64,000 nucleotides of DNA from Conus ventricosus (taxonomy: Eukaryota; Mollusca; Gastropoda; Neogastropoda; Conidae). The stretch is from NCBI GenBank assembly GCA_018398815.1, contig CM031601.1:26086863-26150862 (forward strand), read 5' to 3'. Under the pieces are notes generated by a model, which saw only the letters and a program-made list of their open reading frames with translations, had not been told where the DNA came from and searched no databases. How positions within the stretch are numbered: position 1 is the stretch's first letter; every line of letters starts with the position of its first letter. Shown here one piece after another: positions 1 through 10,540 of the stretch. The translations under genes were made by a program, and so were the position numbers.

Positions 1-502
1 CGAGCGGCCGATGTCTGTTTTTCTTTCCATGATCATCTCTGTCATTTCTGCTTCGCTGTGTGTGTGAACACATGTACCAGATTCAGTGTATTCATCTGTT
101 GATATCTATCGTCATCTGATTTACACAAGATTCAGTATATTTGTCTATATTTTCATCCGATTTATATTCATTTGTTCGGTTAGTGATTCTGTTCATGATT
201 ATTATCTTTGATTGTTAAAGTACAATAGCGACATGATCATTATGAATTTGGCACTACCTCATTTGTTCTTTGTTATCATTTTGCAAGCTTCACTAACGAC
301 ACCAGGTCACCTGGTAGAAATGGCAACACAGGCACACAAAGCAAACGTGGTGTGGCCCGGACGTCTCTTTGTGTGTTCGGCGTGCCCTGTGCTGGCATTG
401 TTGCTAGGCGATTTGGTGTCCTAAGCAGCATTCTTTTGAAATAACTGGCGTGCAATTGCTTCATCATGGGAACGAGAGTTACCCAACTTATTTGTTATTA
501 TC

Positions 503-510
<8 letters not shown>
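1..510. other. Intron or upstream sequence of the plus-strand gene
   Basis: No exon can be supported here. The sequence is AT-rich with short open frames only. Its last part (TTGTTATTATC before the GT run) resembles the intronic part of the tandem unit that follows. Confidence 0.5.
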
Positions 511-541
<31 letters not shown>

Positions 542-1290
542 AAACATATCCCATGTGGAAACGGTGCGGGAAGCGGTGTCATTATCTGTGTGTGTGTGTG
601 TGTTTTCAGAAACACATCCCATGTGGAAACGGTGCGGGAAGCGGTGTCATTATCTGGTGTGTGTGTGTTTGAAAAAGTGGTGTGTGTGTGTGTGTGTGTG
701 TGTTTTCAGAAACACATCCCATGTGGAAACGGTGCGGGAAGCGGTGTCATTATCTTTGTGTGTGTGTGTTTTCAGAAACACATCCCATGTGAAACGTGCA
801 GGAAGCGGTGTCATTATCTTTGTGTTGTGTGTTTTTTCAGAAACACATCCCATGTAGAAACGGTGCTGGAAGCGGTGTCATTATCTTTGTGTGTGTGTGT
901 GTTTTCAGAAACACATCCCATGTGAATCGGTGCGGGAAGCAGTGTTATTATCTTTGTGTCTGTGTGTTTTCAGAAACACATCCCATGTGAAATCGGTGGG
1001 GAAGCGGTGTCATTATCTTTGTGTGTGTGTGTGTTTTTCAGAAACACATCCCATGTGGAAACGGTGCGGAAGCGGTGTCATTATCTTTGTGTGTGTGTGT
1101 TTTCAGAAACACATCCCATGTAGAAAGCGGTGCTGGAAGCGGTGTCATTATGTTGTGTGTGTGTGTGTTTTCAGAAACACATCCCATGTGGAAATGGTGC
1201 GGGAAGCGGTGTCATTATCTTTGTGTGTATGTGTTTTCAGGAACACATCCCATGTGGAAACGGTGCGGGAAGCAGTGTTCCAGCGTGCCA
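511..1290 (+). repeat. Minisatellite of 11 units, each with a splice acceptor and exon start
   Basis: Each unit has TTATCTTTGTGTG, a GT run, TTTTCAG, and about 35 bases identical or nearly so to the start of exon a (AAACACATCCCATGTGGAAA and on). The acceptor AGs end at 541, 609, 709, 775, 840, 908, 973, 1041, 1106, 1174 and 1240. Spacing alternates mostly between 65 and 68 bases, apart from one of 100. Only the last unit continues into coding sequence. Confidence 0.93.
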
Positions 1291-1439
1291 TGACCCTGAT
1301 GACGAGCCGCTGCGAGAGCAAGCAAGAGAACGGGAGAGAGGAGGGACTGTTTGGCATCAACGACAACTCTTATGGCTACAAGTACCCCCAGTACTTCTAT
1401 GTTAAGCAAGGCAAACCATCGCCTATGTCACCTCTCAAG
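1241..1439 (+). CDS. Unknown gene, exon a
   Basis: The acceptor TTTTCAG ends at 1240 and the donor GTCAGT follows AAG at 1439. It encodes NTSHVETVREAVFQRAMTLM, EGLFGINDNSYGYKYPQYFY and ends SPMSPLK. The first 35 or so bases and the acceptor are repeated upstream, so the real start could be any of 11 acceptors. This one is chosen because only it continues into unique coding sequence without crossing GT repeats. Confidence 0.75.
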
Positions 1440-2946
1440 GTCAGTCATGACGAGAGGTCAAGGGCGTCTGTGTGGTGTGACAGATATGATTTGTTATCCA
1501 CCTTGTTTGATCAGTTTTCCCCCACCCCTGTTGTGATGTCTTGTTGGTTTAATCACCCCTGTCCCCTGTTGTGATGTCTTGTTGGTTTAATCAGCCCCAC
1601 CCCCTGTTGTGAGGGGAGGAGGGGAGCACAGAGGATGAGACAGAAAAAGAAATGTTCGTGTGTGCCCGAGAGAGGTAAAAGAGATGGTGATGATGGCGAC
1701 AATTATGATGATGATTTTTTTTTTTTTGGCTGTCCCAACCTCTGCGCCACCTCAGAGGCAGTGCACCCACGCCGCTCATTCCAATACCCCATCCACAGCC
1801 ATAGCCCGGTCGGCCCCGCCGCAGCCCGGCACCGGCAACCCACAGGGAGCATGTCAAGTCTTCAAGAGGCAACACACCGGAGGAGACACTGCACTGCTGC
1901 CGAGTCACTTCGGTGGTGTTCAGTGGCGCCTGTTCTGATCTAACATACGCTGGACACCACCTACTAAGCCCCCTACGATAACAATAATTGCTTAGTCGTG
2001 GAGCCGGCGTGAGTGAACTCTCCCTCCGGAGGGCCCACCACGTCCGTCCAACGACAGCCCCTATGGACTCGCCGATACCAGTGACCCTGACGGAACCAAA
2101 ACAAGGCAGCAGACTTGGAGAGGACACTGAAATGGAGGTCACCATGAGAGCAGGGCATAAAGGGCCACAGAATTTGAGACATTTTTTTTTGTTTGTAATG
2201 CTGATCGATGACAATGAGGATGATTAAGATGATGCTACGGATTTCCATTTCGGTCTGAGACTACATGACAGGGCTGTACTCTACGCTTCCTTTCATAATA
2301 TATCCCGGCGTCAACCAGGCCCAGAGATACAGACACCTGCAGTGTTGGTCAGGAAATTTGAGCAACACTCTCAGAAACGCATCCATTAAGTGGATGAAAC
2401 TCGACTGTGTGTCCCAGTCTTCCCAACTGAGTCCGCAGCAAACTCAACTCTGGGTAGGAGCCAGTCGGGGCAGAAAAACCCACATGACTTCTGATGGGAT
2501 TCGAACCCAGACCTCCCAGCCGGGAGTCCGCGACGCTAACCACTTCGCCACGGCGGCTGGTTATGATGATAATCTTTGTTTTCAAGGTAACAGAGAAACC
2601 AGTATAGAACAGGCTTTTTGATCTGATCCTTGTCCCAAGGGAAAATGTAAGATTAAAAAACAAGCTAAGCAATGTGTGTATGTATGTATGTATACCAGTA
2701 AATCATTTGACAGAAGAAACAGATATACTCAATGTGTCTCATAATGCCATTTTAGCTATATTCCCATTCATACGCGTAAAGGAGATAATCTATGAATCTC
2801 AATGATTGGTTGAGCTTTTTTTTCAGTCAGTAGATTATTTTCCTTACAGGGGTTAACTGTCGCTATAACCACCACTACAGTAGACATTCATACATTTAAA
2901 TGTTTCTTGCATCCTCTGTTTACCTGTATTCAGAGTGGCCATGTTC

Positions 2947-3003
<57 letters not shown>

Positions 3004-5241
3004 GTGCGCGCATGGGTGTGCAGGCTTGGAGAGGTTACCACGGCAATGTGTACTTCGAACCCATTCACATCTCGGGGATGAGTGGAGGAGGGAAAGGTGG
3101 GAAGAGGGAGATAAAGGAAACGCGCGACCCCCCTCCCAGTGCCTTGTCCATGTCCCGCAAGTCGTCCGGAAGCAGACGCAGGGTTCTGACGGGGTCGACG
3201 AGGTCGCAGGCTGTGGTTCCGGTCCCCTGTGGCAAAGACACGGACAGCACCGTAAGTGACCTCAGCAGATGGGGCTTGCTGCTCATACAGTGCTTAGACG
3301 AGACTGTGGTAGTTATGGTCATGGTGTCTTGTTGACGGTGGTAGTTATGGTAATGGTGTCTTGTTGACGGTGGTAGTTATGGTCATGGTGTCTTGTTGAC
3401 TGTGGTAGTTATGGTCATGGTGTCTTGTTGACGGTGGTAGTTATGGTAATGGTGTCTTGTTGACTGTGGTAGTTATGACAATGGTGTCTTGTTGACGGTG
3501 GTAGTTATGGTAATGGTGTCTTGTTGACTGTGTTTGTTATGGTAGTGGTGTCTTATTGACTGTGGTAGTTATGGTAATGGTGTCTTGTTGATGGTGGTTG
3601 TTATGGTAATGGTGTCTTGTTGACTGTGGTAGTTATGGTAGTGGTGTCTTGTTGATGGTGGTTGTTATGGTAATGGTGTCTTGTTAATGGTGGTTGTTAT
3701 GGTAATGGTGTCTTGTTGGCTGTGGTAGTTACGGTAATGGTGTCTTTTTGACTGTGCTAGTTATGGTAATGGTGTTTTGTTCAGATTCACTCACCCAGGA
3801 TTTGCAGTAGTATGAATCTCATCAAGCTGTCAGCGTAATGAGCATCAGAAAAGTAAATTGTCACTTGCCAACAAAGAGCTGCTCGCCAGTGAACACTCAG
3901 TTCAGAAAAGAAAAAAGCAAAAAAAAAAAAGAGCTAAGCAGTGTTATTGTATAGATTCAATCGAGAACTGATTGGATTTAAATTTATGATATATCTTTGA
4001 AATTAACCAAAGCATTTTTGGTCCGATGTCTTAAAAGCAACTGATTGCCCTATTCCATTTTTATTAAACATATCCATGGAAATCTGTATCACAGCATGGG
4101 TTAGTACCAGGTACATGTCCCTGTGTAAACAGGAATTTAATCATGACATTATTGTATTGGTTTTGAGAAGGTGTGTGCATGTTAATTTGAAGTATGTAAC
4201 TTCTTGCGCACTCTCTGCAGACAAGAATAAAGGTATATGGCATTGTTGATTTAAAGAGAGGATAATGCATCTTAACCTGAATTATGTAACCTATTACTGG
4301 CTTAAGAAATTTTTCAAAGTAAAGAATGACAACAATCGGAACCATTCATCTGAAATAAATCACGTGTCATTTATGTCAGCTCTTTAGTTGGAAAGGAGGC
4401 CTCCTTGTTCTGATTACCTGTCATGACGATGGTGTCTCTGTGGCTTGTTTCAGTCGCTGGCAGGAACACACTCTCCAACTCGCAGCGCAACCCGTCTCAC
4501 CTTCAAACGCGGACCAACGTCGGCAAAGAGCGGCGCCAGCTCTCGTTCCATCGCCGCCGTGTCGCAGCACCACGTGCTGTACCTGGACAAGCAGGTGGTG
4601 GCCCACCCCAACAACTCGGCCATGCAGGAGGAAATGCAGGTCATGGAGAAGCAGCAGTCGACCGGCAGTCTGAACATCCAGCCGCGAAGTCAGTTCCCCC
4701 AGGATTTCAGAAGCCCGGGGGGCAGCGAGAAAGGGGGCAGGGCAGTCAGCAGGCGATCAGGAGCCAGCTCGGCCAAGTTTGACCGCATCTGCCGGGGGTC
4801 TGTGGTGCACAAGATGCGGCGGGCCAAGAGCAGGGGGCTGCTGGGAAACAGCATGAGCCGAGGACGCCGTGACCAGAACAAAGAAAACCCCGTGCACAAT
4901 TCCGTTCAGGCGGCAGAGCTGATGATCGTTGGCGATAGGTACACTTCGTCGTCCCACCTGTCCCCGCTGCTGCGCACCCAGACGCAGTTTTCGCTCAGCA
5001 ATCACCGCATGACTGTGAACACTCCCGACCTCTGTGGCGCCTTTGAGCGCTTGCCTCCCTTGGAACAGGTGCGCATCAGCTTGCGTCACATGGACGCCGT
5101 GGTGATGAGGGTTTTGGCAACAGGGTGGCCTCCCCTTACAGCACGGGGACCAGTGTCGGGGTGGTGGAAGACCTGAAGCCATTCATTAAATACAGTCCTG
5201 ATGTGAGAGCACAGTACAACCACCAGATCAAATATTACTGA
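1241..5241 (+). CDS. Unrecognised protein, last three exons (5' part outside window)
   Basis: Three exons in one consistent frame, joined by GT-AG introns, give about 404 residues and end at TGA 5239-5241. I do not recognise the family. The product is hydrophilic, rich in Ser, Arg and Lys, without a membrane segment or signal peptide, and probably largely disordered. Its N-terminal portion here has an aromatic patch (SYGYKYPQYFYV) and its C-terminus is DLKPFIKYSPDVRAQYN followed by HQIKYY. In the last exon the frame slips near 5093-5106. The unshifted frame stops at 5176, but the shifted frame gives a more protein-like end, so a missing base is likely. The gene converges on DYNC2H1. The extra acceptor copies before its first visible exon are described separately. 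Confidence 0.75.
1715..2565 (-). mobile_element. Long tRNA-derived SINE-like element, copy 1
   Basis: On the minus strand a tRNA-like head has Box A (TGGCGAAGTGGTTAGCGTCG, about 2531-2550) and Box B (GGGTTCGAATCC, about 2497-2509). The body is about 750 bases and ends in an A run, seen as T at 1715-1727. The body recurs at 43130-43905 and, more diverged, at 50140-50800. A tRNA-like head, unique body and poly(A) fit a SINE of unusual length. Confidence 0.75.
2951..3002. repeat. (GT)n microsatellite before exon b
   Basis: About 26 GT dinucleotides, ending 21 bases before the exon b acceptor. Confidence 0.95.
3024..3251 (+). CDS. Unknown gene, exon b
   Basis: Seventy-six codons, phase 0 at both ends, beginning AWRGYHGNVYFEPIHISGM and ending VPCGKDTDST, with a basic serine-rich middle (SMSRKSSGSRRRVL). 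The acceptor GTGTGCAG lies just 3' of a long GT run that serves as its pyrimidine tract. The donor is GTAAGT. Confidence 0.78.
3300..3785 (+). repeat. 32-bp minisatellite, about 15 copies
   Basis: The unit contains GGTAGTTATGGTAATGGTG followed by TCTTGTTGACTG. The TTGAC positions near 3331, 3363, 3395 and 3427 give a 32-base period. It begins about 50 bases after the donor of exon b, in the intron. Confidence 0.92.
3786..4453 (+). other. Intron between exons b and c, 3' part
   Basis: Plain AT-rich intron; I see nothing but short poly(A) tracts. Confidence 0.5.
4454..5241 (+). CDS. Unknown gene, terminal coding exon
   Basis: The acceptor TTTCAG ends at 4453. The exon encodes SLAGTHSPTRSATRLTFKRG, HHVLYLDKQVVAHPNNSAMQ, KFDRICRGSVVHKMRRAKSR and GAFERLPPLEQVRISLRHMD. 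Its length of 788 is one short of a multiple of three, which fits one lost base near 5093-5106. GC-rich codon use contrasts with the AT-rich flanks. Confidence 0.78.
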
Positions 5242-5351
5242 CCGCCTGGTGTGGATTGACGCATCTTGACTGCCAGGTGTGGATTGACACGTCTTGAGTG
5301 CCTGGTGTTGATTGACAGACGTTGACTGCCAGGCGGGATATAAGATGATGG

Positions 5352-5357
5352 AATAAA
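5352..5357 (+). terminator. Polyadenylation signal of the plus-strand gene
   Basis: AATAAA stands 110 bases after the inferred TGA at 5239-5241, a usual distance for a short 3' UTR. Confidence 0.6.
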
Positions 5358-5574
5358 ATACAGAATCAGTGACTGGCTGTTCCGTCAGGGGTACCACCAG
5401 CTGAATGAAAAGGTTTGAAGACATTGTTGTCATACATTTTCTCATCATGTGTGATGCGTTATTTAAGCTCTACAAATGTCGACAGTTGTGTTAATGATTG
5501 AAAGGCATCATGAGTCTCTAAATGATGAATTCATACAAAGAACGTGTCTCGCGTTCATCTTTTTCCTGAAATAA

Positions 5575-6651
5575 TCAGCCATGGGAATTGTCAGCGAAAA
5601 CGCTGATTTCCGCGGCAGTAAAATTTGCTTTCCGCGAAAACGAAATTGCGTCCGCGAAAAAAAAAAATCTGGGGTACAAAAAATATAAAGCACCGGTTTT
5701 AGCTGTTGCTGAACTAGTCTCGGCTGGCCTAGACCAAGTTATACTAACGCGAGCGTTATCTCGTTCTCTGTTCTCGTTCTCGCGGAAGTTTGGGTATGGA
5801 CGATCGAGACTATTGCGAAACGCGAGCATACTGTGTTTGCGTGCTGCGAACGCCTGCCTCAGTTACCCGAATCGCCAGCAACAGCAGCTATTAACTCTCG
5901 CGGGCAGCCCAAATTTGTGAATGTCGTGACTTTCTGCGCATGTGCAAACTTTGAACAGGCGAGTTTTCAACATGGCGTGCCTTGGTCGTGTGGTAAACTT
6001 CGGCGATCCGTTCGAAGACAAGTGCCCAAATAAATGGAAATGGGAGTGGATATTTGTAGTTGTGGAGGTGGAAATCGGAGATGCTGCTTGTGTGACAGTC
6101 TTCTCAGTGACAGCAGTAAACAGGGGAGCTGCTTGTGTGACAGTCTTCTCAGCAGTAAACTTCAAATACCTTCCTGTTTTCTCTTCAGAGATGCTTGCCT
6201 CAGCTCTAGAGGTAATGCCTGGTGCCAGTGTCTGTAACCAGTTTCAAGTGAATGTGTGCAGGCTTAACTTTTCTTTTGTGTGTGTGGGGGTGTTTCTTGT
6301 TTGGTTGGTTGGTTGGTTGATTGGTGATTGTTTGGATTGGTTGGGTTGGTTGATTGTTGTTTTGTTTTTGTTGTTTGTTTTGTTTGTTTTTTGAGCCTGT
6401 GTGATCTTTGTAGTCAGCTGGAGATAAACTCATAGAACTGAATAAAAACATGTTGTGTGAAAATTGTTTTTGTTTGTTGTTTTAATGCTAATTTACTTCA
6501 TTTTTTTTACGTTCTTAAATCCATAAAAATGAAGTCAGGATAGCCCAGATTGCACAGATTTTGATCTTGAAAAAAAAACATTTTCCGGGGGGCATGCCCC
6601 CGGACCCCCCTAGATTTCAGAGTTTTCCCTTTCAGTCATTCCCATGCCTGA
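5575..6651 (+). mobile_element. Terminal-inverted-repeat DNA element, copy 1 (1,077 bp)
   Basis: The left end is TCAGCCATGGGAAT and the right end, read in reverse complement, is TCAGGCATGGGAAT. TAA stands directly outside both ends (5572-5574 and 6652-6654), a likely target duplication. Inside the left end are CpG-rich hairpins (AGCGAAAACGCT). Inside the right end is a C/G block around 6586-6615. A start at 5972 encodes MACLGRVVNFGDPFEDKCPN KWKWEW and then runs into non-coding sequence. It is a non-autonomous derivative, with a transposase remnant at most. Confidence 0.72.
5972..6053 (+). pseudogene. Short open frame with NKWKWEW, possible transposase first-exon remnant
   Basis: The reading from ATG at 5972 includes FGDPFEDKCPNKWKWEW. 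The minus strand of the second element copy (20119-20844) encodes KNKWNWKWLEED at the corresponding relative place, which argues that both derive from one ancestral coding exon. I recall N-terminal peptides of this kind before BED-type zinc fingers of animal transposases, but cannot confirm that here. Confidence 0.4.
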
Positions 6652-6686
6652 TAATGCATGCATGCATGCACGCACGCACGCACGCA

Positions 6687-6687
6687 T

Positions 6688-6749
<62 letters not shown>
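6687..6749. repeat. (AC)n microsatellite
   Basis: About 30 AC dinucleotides preceded by ATGC and ACGC repeats, directly after the right end of the TIR element. Confidence 0.95.
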
Positions 6750-6751
<2 letters not shown>

Positions 6752-7278
6752 TTTACTCTTGAATGCACGGTTACTCCCTCATTTTATACATGTATGTAAA
6801 AAGAATATGCAAACTTTCACACCATTTCTATGCATCATACAAAAGAAAGGAAAAAGTAATACAGATCAGTAGATATAAGCCTGTTGATAGAAAAAAAGAT
6901 AGTTGGATAGAGGCAGAGAATGAGAGGCTTGGATGAGAGAGAGAGAGATCAACGATCAACGATCAACGAAAGTTTAATGAACAAGGCCATTTGCCCATGT
7001 CATACAGGAAAAGGGAGGCATCAGAAACAAAGGACATAGTACAATGAGCATAATTCATATGGGAAACATGAAATATGATGCAAAAACCATAGTACATATC
7101 ACTGGAAACACGGGACATAATACAGTGAGTACAGCATGCAGTATAATATCTGCATGTATTTCAAAAAAGGTGTCTCACAATACATGACCAAGAGAATGAA
7201 TAGGATCGTGGTTAAAGGGAGGTGGGAAAAAATCTGTATTTTTATAAAAGGAACTAAATAACGGGAAGTTGGGAAGAG

Positions 7279-7280
<2 letters not shown>

Positions 7281-7358
<78 letters not shown>

Positions 7359-7367
7359 ACACACACA

Positions 7368-7432
<65 letters not shown>
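7281..7432. repeat. Long (AC)n tract at the LINE 3' end
   Basis: About 75 AC dinucleotides with one ACC break and a CGCGCG island. On the minus strand it is a GT tract beginning just after the LINE stop codon at 7435. Confidence 0.95.
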
Positions 7433-7434
<2 letters not shown>

Positions 7435-9397
7435 CTAAGTGTTGATTGAATTTCTAAGTTCAAATGCTCTGGCAATGAAATTAGCAAGACCAAAAGTATG
7501 TTTGGGGCTTGCCAATAGTAATGACATTTTAAAAACCGTGGGGTTGACGAAGAATTTCTTTGGCAAAAATTGCTCTCGTAGAGCATGATATCTGGGGCAT
7601 TTAAGGAGAAAATGATACTCACATTCGTTTGTGTTGGGACAAAAGGGACAAGTGTGATCTGTTTGTGCCTTTGAGAAGCGAAAACGGTGGGGTTTCAGAC
7701 ATGATACACCTAATCTGAATCTAATTATTGGTTTACGTAAACTTATATTTTTCATTTCAGATAGATATGGAGAAAGACTATGTGATGACTTGATAGAGGA
7801 AAAGAATTCAAATCGCTGTTTAGATTGAATTTGACTATTCCATCCTTGGCGAAAACAATCAATTAATCTTTGTTGAAATTCTTGTAAGAAAATTCTATCA
7901 TTTCCGACCCCCTGACTTTCCCACACAAAGCCAAATCCATGATAGTACAATGTAAAACAAACGGAAGAAACCCAATTATTTTTGTTTCTACAATGCAAGT
8001 TAAAGAGTGTCTGATAAGCTTTATTGGGAGACGATCTTGAGGCATTTTCAGAAGTTTAAGCCAATATTTAATACATCTAGTTCTAGTTGTTATATCTAAC
8101 GGGTATCTCCCTGTTTCGCCGTATACTAAAGCACTAGGTGTTTGTATGCTGACGTTGAGAAATCTTTTAATTGCAAATAAATGTACTTTTTCTATTACGC
8201 TGTGATCGGCTACAAGGCCCCAAACTTCACATCCATAAGTGAGCATTGGTTGTACCTGACAATCAAATAGCTTAAAAAATAAACGAGGACAATGGTTACC
8301 AAGTTTCCATAAGATTTTTAGTATACATAGAACACACTTTTTTGCTCGTGATGCCATGTCATCAAGCGCGTAAGAAAACGTTAACCCAGTTGAAAAAATA
8401 ATACCTAAGTATTTATACTGGTTAACAACTTCTATTTTATCATAACCATAAAACCATTTTTCACGGACTGCAAGATATCCCCCCTTCCTGAACACTACTA
8501 TTTTAGATTTCTCTAGATTGACAGTAAGCCTAAGTTTACCTGCTGTGTTCTTTAAAATATTGAGCTGTTGTTGGAGTCCAGTAATTGTATACGCCAACAG
8601 AATGATATCATCAGCGAATAACATTATTAGGATTTCTATTAAGTCAGGTGCTAATGGAATGCCATGTTTGCCCTTAGAAATTATTTCATTTGTCAGTTCA
8701 TTAATAAATAGAGAAAATAAAATGGGGCTGCATATATCTCCTTGTTTTAAGCCTTGTGGACAGAAAAAGGTGTCTGTAAGGTCATTTTTACAGCGTACTC
8801 TTGCTTTAACCACGGAATACATACTTTTTAATGCCTTAAACATTTTCCCATTTACTCCGTTTTTTCTCAGTATCTCCCATAGTAAATGTCTGTCAACAAG
8901 ATCAAATGCTTTTTTAAAATCAATGAATGCAATATACAATTTCTGGTTATTAGATAATTGTTTTTTAACTAGGGCAAATAGAGTATAGATATGGTCTATT
9001 GTACTGTATTTCTTCCTAAAGCCAGCTTGCATTTCACTAATTATATTATTATTTTCTACACACAGGGTTAGACGTTTATTTAGGACGTAACTGTATAACT
9101 TCCCACTAATGTTTAAAAGTGAAATGCCCCGATAATTGTCTGGAAGGTTAATATCACCTTTTTTAAGTATCGGTTGTATTAAAGCTTCTGACCAATCACT
9201 AGGGAACAGTCCTGAGTCAAACAGTTTGTTAAAGAATACTGTAAGAAAAGGAATAACTCGAGTATCAGCGCATTTAAAGAACTCACTACATAGTCCATCT
9301 GGTCCAGCAGCCTTATTATTCTTTAAAGCCCTCAAGGCATCCCTGACTTCACTTTCAGAAATTTCTGTTTCCAGGACAGAAATATCATAATCTTGAC
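7433..9397 (-). mobile_element. 5'-truncated non-LTR retrotransposon (LINE)
   Basis: The element consists of the C-terminal part of the second open reading frame of a LINE, described as the coding entry. It begins abruptly at about 9397 beside a GA-repeat tract, with no endonuclease domain, and ends beside the GT tract. 5' truncation is typical of target-primed reverse transcription. I place it near the jockey/CR1 group only tentatively. Confidence 0.9.
7435..9397 (-). pseudogene. LINE reverse transcriptase, frameshifted
   Basis: The reading starts in the finger region (ALKNNKAAGPDGLCSEFFK), passes FIDFKKAFDLVDRHLL (motif A), GLKQGDICSPILFSLFIN (motif B), LFADDIILLA (catalytic FADD, about 8605-8622), NQYKYLGI and TYGCEVWG. 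The frame shifts by one base near 8022-8030. The second part (7435-8025) carries a CCHC-like CPFCPNTNECEYHFLLKC and ends at TAG 7435-7437. No endonuclease or ORF1 is present, so it is not mobile by itself. Confidence 0.92.
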
Positions 9398-9890
9398 TGA
9401 GAGAGAGAGAGAGAGAGAGGGGGGGGGGAAAGAGGGAGGTGGGGGGGGGGGCAGGAAGAAGTAAGTTCGCAGAGATGAAAACAGACAGGGGAGGGAGAGA
9501 GAGAGGTGTAAGCACAAAACAAAGTGAGAGAAAGGGGAGGGAAGGAGCAAGGAAGAATAACGGTGTGAAGGGAGAAAGTGAAAAAAAAAAAAAAGGAGAG
9601 AGAGGAGGCAGATAAGGAAGGAAGAAGCCAGAAGAATAAGGGCACACACTGGAAGACAGAGATAGACAGAGGGGAACAGTGGGAAGGAGAAAGAGTGCAA
9701 AAGGAGTCCGTGTGTGTGTGTGTGTGTGTGTGAGGGGGAGGAGACAGACAGACAGACAGACAAACATGGGGAAAAGCCTGACAGAAACAGAGAGGAAAGA
9801 AAGAAACAAGAGAAAAGTACTACTAGGTGAGAGAGAAAGGTTGTTTTATAAGCTTGCTAGTAAAGAGAGAGAGAGAGAGAGAGAGATAAC
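9398..9890 (+). repeat. Polypurine low-complexity tract (GA, GGAA, G runs)
   Basis: Nearly all bases are A or G on the plus strand: GA repeats at 9400-9420 and 9865-9886, G runs at 9420-9455, and an A run near 9580, broken only by a short GT run at 9711-9731 and CAGA repeats at 9743-9762. Open frames through it on the minus strand are Ser/Leu/Pro-rich artefacts. Confidence 0.85.
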
Positions 9891-9970
9891 GTGTGTGTGC
9901 TTTTATCTGGTTATATTCCATCTGCTGTGTGTGTGTGTATGTATGTGTCATTGTGTGTTTTGTGTCACAG

Positions 9971-10018
9971 GACAAGACGTCCGAGTTGCACATCCAGAAC
10001 TTTTTCTCCTGCCTGGAG
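9971..10018 (+). other. Exon-like segment, unassigned
   Basis: After TGTGTCACAG the sequence reads DKTSELHIQNFFSCLE and then GGTTTTC. It has an acceptor, a balanced amino-acid mix and a weak donor in otherwise non-coding DNA. It may be one exon of a gene I cannot otherwise see, or chance. Confidence 0.2.
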
Positions 10019-10319
10019 GTTTTCTTTTCCTTCCCCCTCCCCTCCCCCACCCACACCCACTTTCTTTTGCCTTGAGGTTACCTTTTCTTTCTTTCTTTTT
10101 TTTTTTTTTTTTTTCCACTTTGTCAGTGGCGATGATGGTCAGGTAGTTCAACTTTGGATCTGAAGAAGGGGAAACTGTTCCCACGTGTTCTGCTGCTTCC
10201 CACTTTGTCGTCATGTTCAAGCTGCACTCTGACTTTTGGTTTTGCCATTTCTCCTTGATGATCATGGTGGAACCATTGTACCAACTGCTGTGGGTATTGC
10301 AGGTGACGATGCCAGTAAC

Positions 10320-10540
10320 ACTGGCTTTATTGCATGTAAAGTGTTGATGAATGAGCTGATTGCAGATGATGATATAGACAACATTGGCTTCATTTCATGC
10401 GAAGTGTTGATGAATGAGCTGATTGAAAATGACAACATAGACAACATTGGCTTCATTTCAGTAAAGTGTTGATGAATGAGCTGATTGAAGATGAAAACAT
10501 TGGCTTCATTTCATGTAAAGTGTTGATGAATGAGCTGTTT
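10320..10540 (+). repeat. Short tandem repeat, four copies of 54-63 bp
   Basis: GTGTTGATGAATGAGCTG recurs at about 10341, 10404, 10466 and 10520. The first copies are 63 and 62 bases apart and keep one frame open; I see no sign that this is coding. Confidence 0.85.

Larger units (their letters stand above)
1440..3023 (+). other. Intron between exons a and b
   Basis: The intron contains a long SINE-like element (about 1715-2565, described separately), two TATG repeats near 2675 and a GT microsatellite at its 3' end. No other coding sequence is seen. Confidence 0.6.

Noticed and set aside
1..13. Cloning-vector remnant (CGAGCGGCCG)
   Set aside because: Ten bases resembling a linker are not enough, and the following sequence looks genomic.
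212..424. Open frame with a hydrophobic start (LALPHLFFVIILQASL) as a first exon with signal peptide
   Set aside because: There is no donor that joins it in frame to exon a and no similarity I recognise.
450..1300. Long open frames with VCVCV and RNTSHVETVREAV repeats
   Set aside because: They are translations of GT runs and of the tandem acceptor units. Only the part after 1240 continues into a convincing exon.
2490..2565. Possible tRNA gene
   Set aside because: Box A and Box B are present, but the arms do not pair as a tRNA and the sequence continues into a dispersed body; it is a SINE head.
3300..3785. CRISPR-like array
   Set aside because: Units are contiguous with no unique spacers, in an animal intron; it is a minisatellite.
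7099..7622. Minus-strand open frames of VCVCVCV
   Set aside because: They are pure translation of the long AC tract next to the LINE.
9398..9809. N-terminal extension of the LINE frame, rich in Ser, Leu and Pro
   Set aside because: It is the complement of the polypurine tract that happens to stay open; the LINE similarity starts at about 9397.
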